Part shown: one piece after another, positions 1 through 7,113 of the stretch | Layout: each line of letters opens with the position of its first letter | Position numbering within the stretch: position 1 is the first letter of the stretch | Source: QNYZ01 sp964577615 | GTDB lineage: Bacteria; Desulfobacterota; Desulfobacteria; Desulfobacterales; QNYZ01 | Assembly: GCA_964577615.1 (NCBI GenBank) | Contig: CAZNZW010000058.1 | Span: 1-19,256, forward strand | DNA: 19,256 nucleotides | Reading direction: 5' to 3' | Notes under the pieces: model-generated | Database searches by the model: none | The model's input: the letters and a program-made list of their open reading frames with translations, nothing else | Told to the model about the DNA's origin: nothing | Program-made: the position numbers and the translations under genes

Positions 1-105
1 GAGATCAAAAAGCGGACGGGGCCTTAGCATCCCCGCCACCGGCCTGCCGGCGTCAGCCGATACCCGGTGACGGGCAGATACCGGACAATTGAAACAGGTT
101 CAGAT

Positions 106-148
106 AAAAAAGGGGGGGCTTGCCGAGATCAGGCAAGCCCCCCTTTTT
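106..148. terminator. Strong hairpin terminator after tRNA-Leu, likely bidirectional
   Basis: A 12-bp GC-rich stem pairs GGGGGGCTTGCC (113-124) with GGCAAGCCCCCC (132-143) around the 7-base loop GAGATCA. It is flanked by an A-run at 106-111 and a T-run at 144-148. Read on the minus strand, it ends in a U-tract just after the tRNA CCA end, so it terminates the tRNA transcript. The right-hand T-run means it could also stop a plus-strand transcript entering from the left edge. Confidence 0.9.
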
Positions 149-154
149 GGTCAA

Positions 155-242
155 TGGTGCCGGAGGAGAGAATCGAACTCTCAAGGGCGCAGGGCCCGGA
201 GGATTTTGAGTCCTCTGCGTCTACCAGTTTCACCACTCCGGC
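155..242 (-). tRNA. tRNA-Leu, anticodon CAA
   Basis: The reverse complement folds as a class II tRNA of 88 nt. The acceptor stem is GCCGGAG/CTCCGGC with an encoded CCA end at 155-157. The anticodon stem GAGGA/TCCTC encloses the loop CTCAAAA, giving anticodon CAA, which reads UUG leucine codons. A long variable arm with a GGGC/GCCC stem and a T arm GAGAG-TTCGATT-CTCTC are present, as expected for tRNA-Leu. It lies 27 bases after the stop of the Sua5-family gene on the same strand, has its own promoter at 258-286 and is followed by a strong terminator. Confidence 0.96.
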
Positions 243-257
243 GCTGGATCGATCGTA

Positions 258-286
258 TATATAGGTGAATCAGGCGTTCTTGTCAA
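258..286 (-). promoter_or_regulatory. Sigma-70-type promoter of tRNA-Leu
   Basis: On the minus strand a perfect -35 box TTGACA (286-281) is followed by a 17-base spacer and TATATA (263-258). This predicts a start about 10 bases before the mature tRNA. The -35 box lies inside the last codons of the Sua5-family gene (stop at 270-272), so the tRNA can be transcribed independently of the operon. Confidence 0.8.
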
Positions 287-932
287 CGGCCGGATCGGGG
301 GGCGCGCAAAAAAAACGGGGCGCAACGGACAGCGAACCGGATCGGAGGATCAGCGGCGGTTCGACCGTGACGTCGATCACCGTTGAGCCGGGGCCGCCGG
401 CAAGGGGGCCGGCGTCAAGGAGGAGATCGACGCCGGCCGCAATAACCGGGGCGATGGCGGATATGGCGGTGCATCCGGCCGCGCCGGCCGGATTGGCGCT
501 GGTCGCCGTGACCGGAAAGTCGACGGCGGAAATCAGCGCCCGGGCCACGGGGTGGGCCGGGACGCGGATGCCGATTTTGCCGGTCCCGGCGGTAAGGGTA
601 TCCGGCAGGATGGGCCGGGCGTTAAATATCAGGGTGATACCGCCCGGCCAGTACTGCGCAATGATTTTTTCGGCGGTGGGCGGCACTGCCGTGACCCATC
701 GGGTCAGGTCTCTGGCGGCGGGGATCAGAATGAGAATCGGTTTGGCGGCGGTACGGGATTTCAGCGTGTAAATACGGTCAACCGCATCCCGGCAGGTGGC
801 GTCCGCCCCCAGGCCGTACAGACCGGAAGTGGGAAAGATGATATGCCCGCCCGTACGCAGTGTCCGGGCGGCGCGGGCGATCAGGTCCGGATCGGGCCGG
901 GCGGGATCGATGGGGCGAACGTTACCCGGCAT
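270..932 (-). CDS. Sua5/YciO/YrdC-family L-threonylcarbamoyladenylate synthase
   Basis: The 220-residue product fits the short YrdC-type members of the family that makes threonylcarbamoyl-AMP for the t6A37 modification of ANN-decoding tRNAs (family knowledge). Visible family motifs are FPTSGLYGLGADA near residues 33-45, a KSRTAAKPI segment at about 57-66 (usually KGR), WPGGITLIF near 95, TSANPAG near 150, and GSTVID followed by ILRSGSLS near the end. I chose the ATG at 932-930, since upstream residues in the same frame are a shadow of purE. This start overlaps the purE stop (924-922) by 11 bases, so translation is probably coupled. The last gene of the minus-strand operon, it carries the tRNA-Leu promoter in its 3' end. 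A paralogue with another role, as for YciO, cannot be excluded. Confidence 0.9.
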   Translation of the reverse strand: MPGNVRPIDPARPDPDLIARAARTLRTGGHIIFPTSGLYGLGADATCRDAVDRIYTLKSRTAAKPILILIPAARDLTRWVTAVPPTAEKIIAQYWPGGITLIFNARPILPDTLTAGTGKIGIRVPAHPVARALISAVDFPVTATSANPAGAAGCTAISAIAPVIAAGVDLLLDAGPLAGGPGSTVIDVTVEPPLILRSGSLSVAPRFFCAPPDPAVDKNA

Positions 933-1443
933 TTTCGACTTTTCGGGCTTTTTCCTCAACCTGAGCGGCCATCCGGTCTTTGAAATCAGCCAGTTCCCGG
1001 GCCAGGTCCCGATCGGCCAGGGCCAGCATCTGGGCGGCCAGAATGCCGGCATTGCGGGCGCCGGATTTACCGATGGCCATGGTGGCGACCGGAATTCCCG
1101 GTGGCATCTGGACGGTGGCCAGGAGGGCATCCCATCCCTTCAGACAGGAGGAGTCGATGGGAACACCGATGACCGGCAGGGTGGTCTGTGCGGCCAGAAC
1201 CCCGGCCAGATGGGCGGCGTGGCCGGCGCCGGCAATGATGACCCGCAGGCCGCGATCCCGGGCCGTGGCCGCATAATCGGTGGCCCGGGCCGGGCTGCGA
1301 TGGGCGGATGCCACCGTCATTTCGCAGGGGATACCAAATGATTTCAGGGCGTCCGCCGCGGCCTGCATGACGGGCAGGTCCGAGTCGCTGCCCATGATGA
1401 TGCCCACCTGCGGGGCTGCTGTTGAGGCTGGGTGATTTGTCAT
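922..1443 (-). CDS. purE: N5-carboxyaminoimidazole ribonucleotide mutase (class I PurE)
   Basis: The 173-residue cytosolic enzyme converts N5-CAIR to CAIR in de novo purine synthesis. Motifs are GSDSD (18-22), ASAHRSP (45-51, with the conserved His48), AGAGHAAHLAG (71-81) and VQMPPGIPVA (111-120). The pattern is that of bacterial class I PurE, although the usual second Gly of AGAGGAAH is His here. The ATG at 1443 is preferred because AAAGGA lies 9 bases upstream; an in-frame ATG six codons earlier (1461) lacks a clear site. Class I PurE normally needs PurK, which is not in the window. The gene sits between ddl and the Sua5-family gene, overlapping the latter. Confidence 0.95.
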   Translation of the reverse strand: MTNHPASTAAPQVGIIMGSDSDLPVMQAAADALKSFGIPCEMTVASAHRSPARATDYAATARDRGLRVIIAGAGHAAHLAGVLAAQTTLPVIGVPIDSSCLKGWDALLATVQMPPGIPVATMAIGKSGARNAGILAAQMLALADRDLARELADFKDRMAAQVEEKARKVENAG

Positions 1444-1467
1444 CCAAATAGATCCTTTCATGTGATG

Positions 1468-1489
1468 CCGCCGGTGAATTTTCCGGCGG
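1468..1489 (-). other. GC hairpin between ddl and purE
   Basis: A perfect 7-bp inverted repeat, CCGCCGG and CCGGCGG, flanks the 8-base sequence TGAATTTT. It lies in the 54-base gap after the ddl stop and just before the purE leader. There is no U-run after it on the minus strand, so it is not a classical terminator. It may be an mRNA-processing or stability element within the operon. Confidence 0.45.
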
Positions 1490-1497
1490 GCGAGCTG

Positions 1498-2457
1498 TTA
1501 TTTTTCTGCCGGCCGTGTCCGGGCCTGATGGTCTTCGATGGCCAGGTCAATGAGCCGGTCCATCAGACGGCTGAACGAATAACCGGCTTTGGCCGCCGCC
1601 TGGGGCAGAAGGCTCGTGGCCGTCATTCCCGGAATGGTATTGGTTTCCAGTACGAAAAAGGTCTCATCGACAAGAATCATGTCGGTGCGGCTGTATCCCC
1701 GGCAGAAAAGGGCCTGATGGGCGGCCAGGGCCAGGTGCTGTGCTTTTTCCGTTAATACGGCATCGATGCGTGCCGGGCAGATTTCCCGGGTGACGCCGGC
1801 CGTGTACTTGGCTTTATAATCGAAAAAATCCCGGGACGGGTCCGGTACAATCTCGATCAGGGGCAGGGCTTCCAGATCGTCGTTGCCCAGTACGCCGCCG
1901 GTGATCTCGATGCCTTCGACAAATGCTTCAACAAGAACCGTGGGTCCCTGCCGGAACGCTTTCTCCAGTGCCGGCGCCAGCGTACCGGTGTCGCGGACGA
2001 TGGACATGCCGATACTCGAACCATCCCGGGCCGGTTTGACGACCAGCGGCAGCCCCAGCCGGGAAACGATATCCGCCGGGTCGATCCGGTCGCCCCGGTT
2101 GATGGCCACATCCGGCGGCGTGGGGATGCCGGCGCTGTCGTAAAGCTGTTTGGCCACCACCTTGTCCATGGCCACGGCGCTTCCCAGCACACCCGAACCC
2201 TGGTAGGGGATTTGCAGCAGATCAAGCATGCCCTGGATCGTGCCGTCTTCGCCATACGGGCCGTGCAGAATGATCAGGGCGGCGTCAATATCCGGCGCAT
2301 CGGCCACCAGCCGGGCAAGATCGGTTTTGGGATCGTAGCGGACCACATGGTATTTGTCTTTGTCCAGAGCATCATAGACCTGAGCGCCGCTGTTCAGCGA
2401 CACTTCCCGTTCCGGTGATATGCCGCCCGAGAGCAGGGCGATGGTTTTTTTCTGCAT
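1498..2457 (-). CDS. ddl: D-alanine--D-alanine ligase
   Basis: This 319-residue ATP-grasp enzyme joins two D-Ala residues for peptidoglycan precursors in the cytosol. The N-terminal GGISPEREVSLNSG (about 11-24), HGPYGEDG (65-72), YQGSGVLGSAVAMDK (85-99), the ATP-binding KPARDGSSIG (141-150) and the C-terminal ETNTIPGMT (271-279) are all hallmark Ddl motifs, and length is normal. The ATG at 2457 is chosen because GGAGG lies 5-6 bases before it; an in-frame ATG at 2469 has no clear binding site. Its position apart from a mur/fts cluster, with purE and a Sua5-family gene, is unusual compared with the classic division cluster. Confidence 0.96.
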   Translation of the reverse strand: MQKKTIALLSGGISPEREVSLNSGAQVYDALDKDKYHVVRYDPKTDLARLVADAPDIDAALIILHGPYGEDGTIQGMLDLLQIPYQGSGVLGSAVAMDKVVAKQLYDSAGIPTPPDVAINRGDRIDPADIVSRLGLPLVVKPARDGSSIGMSIVRDTGTLAPALEKAFRQGPTVLVEAFVEGIEITGGVLGNDDLEALPLIEIVPDPSRDFFDYKAKYTAGVTREICPARIDAVLTEKAQHLALAAHQALFCRGYSRTDMILVDETFFVLETNTIPGMTATSLLPQAAAKAGYSFSRLMDRLIDLAIEDHQARTRPAEK

Positions 2458-2495
2458 GAATGCCTCCATTTGCGATGGACGGTTGTTCCCGGCGG

Positions 2496-2981
2496 TCAGG
2501 CGTTGATGATCCGGCGCTTAAGTGTTTCAAATTCTTCCGTGGAAATCAGATTGTTTTCATATAGTTCAGCCAGTTCGGATATCTTTCGAATATGCATGGC
2601 CGCCGGATCTTCCAGCAGCGGGGGTGCGGCGGGCCGGTGGGAATCCAGTACCGGCGGCTGCGTATTGTCACCCAGCCGCAAGGATGCCATGCCGCCCAGG
2701 AAACTGACCTCCACCGAACGCCCGTTAAACATGGGGGAATGCAGGGCCTCGTTTATTTCCCGTCCCCGTCGTTTCAGGCGGCGGAAAAAATAGTATCCCG
2801 ATGCGATAATCAATACGGCAAATCCAATGAGAATAAACAGCATATAATTGAGAATGCCGCTGAAGAAAACAACGAGAAGACCCACGGCGGCGATCAGAAT
2901 CACGTGCAGAATGAGAATGACGTAGGCGGTGGCGACCCCTTTGAAAAGTCCCTGGTCAGATCTGTCTTTACGGGTTTTCAT
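2496..2981 (-). CDS. Two-TM membrane protein with C-terminal SHOCT-like domain
   Basis: This 161-residue protein is of unknown function. It shows two hydrophobic segments at about residues 17-41 and 45-66, then a basic patch (FRRLKRRGR) consistent with a cytoplasmic C-terminal part. A Pro-rich linker leads to a short helical domain near 132-160 (ISELAELYENNLISTEEFETLKRR would align with it; key residues are the L..L...G/N.IS..EF...K pattern). That pattern resembles the SHOCT/short C-terminal oligomerisation domain. The ATG at 2981 is preferred because AAAGGTG precedes it; an ATG at 2996 is possible. It lies 38 bases upstream of ddl and likely shares its transcript. Confidence 0.7.
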   Translation of the reverse strand: MKTRKDRSDQGLFKGVATAYVILILHVILIAAVGLLVVFFSGILNYMLFILIGFAVLIIASGYYFFRRLKRRGREINEALHSPMFNGRSVEVSFLGGMASLRLGDNTQPPVLDSHRPAAPPLLEDPAAMHIRKISELAELYENNLISTEEFETLKRRIINA

Positions 2982-3038
2982 GTCACCTTTTATCATCCAG
3001 TGTCAATGGGGAGCGGCCGTTTTTCCGTTAACTTTTCT

Positions 3039-3407
3039 TCAGGACATCCGGCGGACCAGCTGATGATCATAGCGCTGGGGAATGTCAAACACTGAGGCGC
3101 CGGCTTTCAGCGTATTGTACTTCATGATCAGGTAGTTCAATTTTTTCAAGGTTCGATATTTTTCAGCGGTATCGGTCATTGTGCCCATCAGGTCCTCGGT
3201 CTGCCGGATCTGTTTTTTGATTTCGAGCGCCGGTGGCAGATAATTGGCATTTTTGAGGATTTTGTGGCAAAGGCGCAGATCTTCGGGGATGTGCTGATCG
3301 TCTTCAAGGCGGAGCGGCCGGCCGCGCCCGCGTAAATCCGCAAAACGGCCCTCCTGTTGCGCCCGTCGAATCCGTTCTTCCACGATTTTTTCAAATCCGG
3401 TCAGCAT
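3039..3407 (-). CDS. DUF1992 / DnaJC28-type conserved domain protein
   Basis: The 122-residue soluble protein carries the DUF1992 (DnaJC28 conserved domain) signature. The N-terminal FEKIVEERIRRAQQEGRFADL is followed by the RGRGRPL segment and the basic/acidic stretch HIPEDLRLCHKILKNANYLPPALE, with charged helices after it. Function is not established for the family; the eukaryotic relative is fused to a J domain, which is absent here. It appears to be the first gene of the minus-strand operon leading into ddl and purE. The ribosome binding site is weak (GGT close to the ATG). Confidence 0.85.
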   Translation of the reverse strand: MLTGFEKIVEERIRRAQQEGRFADLRGRGRPLRLEDDQHIPEDLRLCHKILKNANYLPPALEIKKQIRQTEDLMGTMTDTAEKYRTLKKLNYLIMKYNTLKAGASVFDIPQRYDHQLVRRMS

Positions 3408-3455
3408 AATACCATTTTTTTAAGTCACCGGTCCAAAGCGATACCCACGGCGGTC

Positions 3456-3485
3456 AATATAATACAGATCCGTATCTAATTTCAA
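3456..3485 (-). promoter_or_regulatory. Candidate promoter of the DUF1992-ddl-purE operon
   Basis: On the minus strand TTGAAA (3485-3480) is followed after 18 bases by TATATT (3461-3456), with an overlapping TATTAT at a shorter spacing. It lies about 50 bases before the DUF1992 ATG in the AT-rich divergent intergenic region 3408-3621. This is a consensus match only. Confidence 0.5.
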
Positions 3486-3493
3486 GCATACCG

Positions 3494-3507
3494 GTCTGTT
3501 TTCAGAC
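3494..3507. other. Small inverted repeat in the divergent promoter region
   Basis: GTCTG and CAGAC flank TTTT, between the two candidate divergent promoters. It could be an operator or chance; nothing in the sequence decides this. Confidence 0.25.
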
Positions 3508-3546
3508 ATACGGGTCCCCGGCCTGAATATTGTTCAAATATTGCCA

Positions 3547-3576
3547 TTGACCCCGGCTTTTTAATTTTGTTATCTA
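3547..3576 (+). promoter_or_regulatory. Candidate promoter of the PurD-like gene
   Basis: TTGACC (3547-3552), an 18-base spacer and TATCTA (3571-3576) lie in an AT-rich stretch about 46 bases before the ATG at 3622. The match to sigma-70 consensus is good, and this is the expected position in a divergent gene pair. Confidence 0.55.
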
Positions 3577-3621
3577 ATTCAAAAGCAGACAGATTTATTA
3601 TTTTTTCAAACAGGGATACAT

Positions 3622-5139
3622 ATGAAAAAAATCGCTTTTGCCGGTACCGATGGTCGAACCTTGTTGTGGGCGCTGGTGGTTGCCACGGCCACGAGTGAAA
3701 AACATCCGGACGCGTACCAGGGGATGGTGGTCCGCGGCACACCCGCCATGCCCGCCTTTGTTGAGATGATGAAGTGGCCGGTATCGTTTGTGCCCACCCG
3801 GAGCAATTCCCCGGATGATTATGCCGAGGCCGCGATTGCGGCCCTGGCCAGCGGCGACATTGATTACCTGGTGCCCATGCCTGAAGGTCTGCTTTTTAAC
3901 GGGCTGGTGGATCGTCTGGCGGCGGCCGGATTCGGGGATCGGGTTCTGGGACTGGATCAGTCCGGCGCGTTTATCGAAGGTGATAAAATCAAATGCAAAC
4001 ATTTGTGCAAAACGGCGGGTATTCCCGTGGCCGATGCCTGGTGCGAAGTGGATGCCCGGGATTATGCCGCGACGCTGGATACCTGCCTCGAATATATGGA
4101 CCGGTTTGGCGGTGCGGTTTTGAAATACCCGTTCAGCGCCGGCGGCAAGGGCGCCCGGATTATTTCAAATGCCTGGGAGATCGAAAAAGTATACGCCACA
4201 TTGATTGCCGATTACAAAGATCATTATCGAAGGTTGTTTACCAAAAAGAAGCCCTGGCCCCTGCTGATTGAATCGCTCATGTCGGGATTTGAAATCAGCT
4301 TTACCCTTCTTGTGGATGGCGGCGGCCATTACCAGATTTTACCCACGGCCATGGATTATCCAGAGCGCTTTGACGGATCGGCGGGCCCGGACAATCCCAT
4401 CACCGGCGGAACCGGAGCGGTATCGCCCCATCCCATGGAAACGCCCGCGCTGATGGAGATGGCGAAAAAGACGATTGCCGATCCCCTGATTCAGGCGATG
4501 CGGGATGAAAAAATCCTGCGCCCCTGTATCTTATACCCCGGCTGTTTTGTGTCGCTGGACGGCGCCATGCGTCCGACGCGGATCCGGGTCAGTGAAGTCA
4601 ATATTCGTCCGGGAGAACCGGAGGCTCAGCCCGTGGCCCGGCGGCTGCGCAATCTGGGCGCCCTGATTGAAGCGGCGCTCACCGGCACTCTCGACAGCGT
4701 GTCTCCGGAAGTCCGCGACAATCAGGTGGCTGTCAATTTTGCGCTGATGACCGGCCCCGGCGGGCCGGACGGCCAGAAGGGGTATCCCTGGTCATGTACC
4801 CGGGGGGAACCGGTGGCCCTGGATCTGAAATATTTAAAGCGCAAAGGCATCCAGTTGATCCCCTCGGCCATGGATTATACCGGGCCTGCCGGCAGCTTCA
4901 AATCGGATGGGACCCGGGTGGCTTTTCTCAACGGCAACATGACGGTCAAGGCCGGTGAAAGCCGGGGCGCTGTGGCCGATCGGCTGCGGCGCAAGCTGCT
5001 GGCCGCCCACGATAACGGAAAAGTCCGGGTGATCCCCCGCGAAGATGCCGCCGGCAACCGGCTGGACCTGCGGCGGGATATCGGCTGCCAGTATCTGACG
5101 GCTGAACAGACCTTTCCCGACCGTATTTTGTCGGATTGA
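3622..5139 (+). CDS. PurD-like ATP-grasp ligase (phosphoribosylamine--glycine ligase family)
   Basis: The 505-residue protein aligns by eye with PurD along its length. It has an ATP-grasp lysine region LKYPFSAGGKGA (167-178, for PurD IKADGLAAGKGV) and GPDNPITGGTGAVSP (255-269, for GPNTGGMGAYSP). VSEVNIRPGEPEAQP (323-337) corresponds to the PurD metal/ATP segment VIEFNxRFGDPETQ, and RRDIG occurs near the C-terminus. It departs from PurD in length (usually about 425), in the N-terminal loop (AGTDGRTLLWAL instead of GGREHAL) and in the two-residue insertion around GPDNP-ITGG. The start is supported by AGGGA six bases upstream. It is divergent from the purE operon, which fits a role in GAR synthesis, but a different amine or amino-acid substrate is possible. 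It is probably a cytosolic, ADP-forming ligase. Confidence 0.8.
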   Translation: MKKIAFAGTDGRTLLWALVVATATSEKHPDAYQGMVVRGTPAMPAFVEMMKWPVSFVPTRSNSPDDYAEAAIAALASGDIDYLVPMPEGLLFNGLVDRLAAAGFGDRVLGLDQSGAFIEGDKIKCKHLCKTAGIPVADAWCEVDARDYAATLDTCLEYMDRFGGAVLKYPFSAGGKGARIISNAWEIEKVYATLIADYKDHYRRLFTKKKPWPLLIESLMSGFEISFTLLVDGGGHYQILPTAMDYPERFDGSAGPDNPITGGTGAVSPHPMETPALMEMAKKTIADPLIQAMRDEKILRPCILYPGCFVSLDGAMRPTRIRVSEVNIRPGEPEAQPVARRLRNLGALIEAALTGTLDSVSPEVRDNQVAVNFALMTGPGGPDGQKGYPWSCTRGEPVALDLKYLKRKGIQLIPSAMDYTGPAGSFKSDGTRVAFLNGNMTVKAGESRGAVADRLRRKLLAAHDNGKVRVIPREDAAGNRLDLRRDIGCQYLTAEQTFPDRILSD

Positions 5140-5454
5140 TCGATACGGTACAATCAATCCCGCGGATAGAAATGGCCGGCGGCACCGGAAAAGTAATCGT
5201 CCCCGCAGATGACGATGGACTTGACAATAGGTGTCGTTTTTGACATATTTCGCGAATATTTTGCCCAAACACTGGCGTTTTCGTTTTTTTGCCGAACTCG
5301 ACATACCCTGTTGACGATCTTTGGCATTGTGGTTGCCGAACATTGGGGCCACCCGATAAGATTTCGGTTTATGGGCGTGGTGAGTGATTTACCCGTTTTT
5401 TTGTGCTGCCAGTGACATCCGGTTTGGCAATAATCAATCACAGGAGGAGAACAG
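5140..5454 (+). promoter_or_regulatory. Intergenic leader with candidate promoter for the NCS1 permease
   Basis: This 315-base gap holds TTGACA (5221-5226), a 17-base spacer and CATATT (5244-5249), a good promoter match. The perfect palindrome TTCGCGAA (5249-5256) touches the -10 box, so an operator is plausible. The predicted leader is about 200 bases long and contains a T7 run at 5396-5402 after a weak GGG/CCC stem, so attenuation is possible but unproven. I found no recognisable riboswitch core. The 68-codon open frame at 5209-5415 has no ribosome binding site or recognisable content. Confidence 0.5.
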
Positions 5455-7101
5455 ATGAGTATCGTTAGAGAGGTTGACGGTCGGTTTGAGTTAACCCAGG
5501 AACTTCCGACAAGCCAGTTTTACAATAAAGATCTGGCCCCGGTGACCCTGGAAAAGAGGACCTGGGGCTATTACGAGTATTTTGCCATGTGGGTGGGGAT
5601 GAGCGTCTGTGTCCCCACATGGATGCTCGGGGCCAGTATGATTGCGGCCGGATTTGACTGGATGACGACGGTTTTTACTATTTTTCTGGGGAATGTTATC
5701 GTATTGTTTCCCATGATCCTCGATTCCTTTGCCGGCGCCAAATACGGCATACCTTTTCCGGTTTTCATGCGGTCGGCATTTGGTCTTTACGGGGCCAATA
5801 TCCCGGCCATGCTGCGCGGAATTATCGCCTGTGGCTGGTTCGGGATCCAGACGATGATCATGGCTTTTGCCGTGGACGGTATTTTGATGAAACTGGCACC
5901 GTCCTGGGGAAATCTGAATGGCACGGTACCTTTTTTCGGTCTCCAGTCCCATGTCGTACTCTCCTTTTTATTTTCCTGGCTGCTGACCGTTGTCATCTGT
6001 TACGTCTCGCCGCCCTGGAAGGCATCCCCCGGCATCCGGTATCTGAACAACCTGGCATCTCCGATCCTTCTCCTCATCGGCGTGCTGCTGCTGGCCTGGG
6101 GCGTCACCAAGGCCGGTGGATGGGGCCCCATGCTGAACAAGCCGCGCACGGCCTCCTGGTCGCAGTGGCCGGCTTTTCTGACGGCGATGGTCTCTTACTG
6201 GTCGACACTGGCCTTGAATATCCCCGACCTGACCCGGTTTGCCAAGAATCAGAAGGTCCAGTATCTGGGTCAGGCGCTGGGCCTGCCCCCCACCATGACG
6301 GCCTACTCTTTTATCGGTGTGGCAGTAACCTCCGCCACGGTTGTCATTTACGGCGAAGCGATCTGGGACCCGGTTAAGCTGATGATCAAAACGGGCAATC
6401 CCCTTTATATTTTCGTCGGTCTGATTTTTGTCATTCTGGCTACCCTGACGACCAACATCACAGCGAACATGGTCTCTCCCATCAATGACTTTATCCATCT
6501 GGTCCCCAAATATCTCAACTGGCAGCGCACGACCATCGTCATCGCCCTGATCGGTGTCCTGATGCAGCCCTGGCGGTTCCTGGCCGATCCCAAGGCATAC
6601 ATCTGGACCTGGCTGCTCGGATACGGCGCCTTTACCGGCGGTATTGCGGGGGTCGTTATCTGCGACTACTGGATCATCCGCAAGCAGAAGATCAAGCTGC
6701 ATGACATGTATATCCGGGAGGGCTATTATAAGTTTGCCAATGATGCCACGAGCTGGGTGGCGGTGATTTACGGGGCCGCACTGCTGGTGGCCACAATCAT
6801 GCTCTGGCAGGCGGGTGCGGTTCTGGGCAAGGGCTGGCCGGCAACGCTGACTACCCTGGTCCTGGTCCTGGGGCTATTGTCCGGTATATGGCTCTACATC
6901 AGCAAGGCCAAAGGGGTCAACTTTGCCGGGGTTCTGGCGCTGTTTACCGGTGTGGTCGGCTCGCTGATTCTGGCCAAGTTCAGCACAACGATGTCGCAGT
7001 GGACCTGGTTTACCGGAGCCATCATCGGCTATGTCGCCTATCTGGTCCTTTACCGGGGATGGTATGGTAAGCATTTCCCGGCCGTTCCGGTAGGTGACTG
7101 A
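5455..7101 (+). CDS. NCS1-family nucleobase/hydantoin-type permease
   Basis: The 548-residue protein of about 12 transmembrane segments belongs to nucleobase:cation symporter-1, which imports purines, pyrimidines, allantoin, hydantoins or thiamine with Na+ or H+ (family knowledge). Support comes from the N-terminal DLAPV...RTWGYYEYFAMWVG segment, where NCS1 proteins carry a similar NxDL/P...W pattern. The internal GIRYLNNLASPIL and the LATLTTNITANMVSPINDF stretch match the NCS1 NxxAN...P.NDF motif. AGGAGGAG lies 7 bases before the ATG, a strong start. It is followed after 12 bases by an ICMT-like gene on the same strand. Which substrate it carries cannot be read from the sequence; a purine-related or hydantoin-like one would fit the PurD-like neighbour. 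Confidence 0.9.
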   Translation: MSIVREVDGRFELTQELPTSQFYNKDLAPVTLEKRTWGYYEYFAMWVGMSVCVPTWMLGASMIAAGFDWMTTVFTIFLGNVIVLFPMILDSFAGAKYGIPFPVFMRSAFGLYGANIPAMLRGIIACGWFGIQTMIMAFAVDGILMKLAPSWGNLNGTVPFFGLQSHVVLSFLFSWLLTVVICYVSPPWKASPGIRYLNNLASPILLLIGVLLLAWGVTKAGGWGPMLNKPRTASWSQWPAFLTAMVSYWSTLALNIPDLTRFAKNQKVQYLGQALGLPPTMTAYSFIGVAVTSATVVIYGEAIWDPVKLMIKTGNPLYIFVGLIFVILATLTTNITANMVSPINDFIHLVPKYLNWQRTTIVIALIGVLMQPWRFLADPKAYIWTWLLGYGAFTGGIAGVVICDYWIIRKQKIKLHDMYIREGYYKFANDATSWVAVIYGAALLVATIMLWQAGAVLGKGWPATLTTLVLVLGLLSGIWLYISKAKGVNFAGVLALFTGVVGSLILAKFSTTMSQWTWFTGAIIGYVAYLVLYRGWYGKHFPAVPVGD

Positions 7102-7113
7102 CCTGGCTGGCGA

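Noticed and set aside
1..92. Possible 3' end of a plus-strand gene at the left edge
   Set aside because: All three plus-strand frames are open at the edge and end within 92 bases (stops at 25-27, 68-70 and 90-92). None has recognisable content, so none can be selected.
67..264. Plus-strand open frame of 65 codons over the tRNA
   Set aside because: It runs through the terminator and antisense to tRNA-Leu and has a GTG start without a ribosome binding site. It is a shadow.
5209..5415. 68-codon open frame between the PurD-like and NCS1 genes
   Set aside because: No ribosome binding site and no recognisable content. It overlaps the candidate promoter of the permease, so it is better read as leader.
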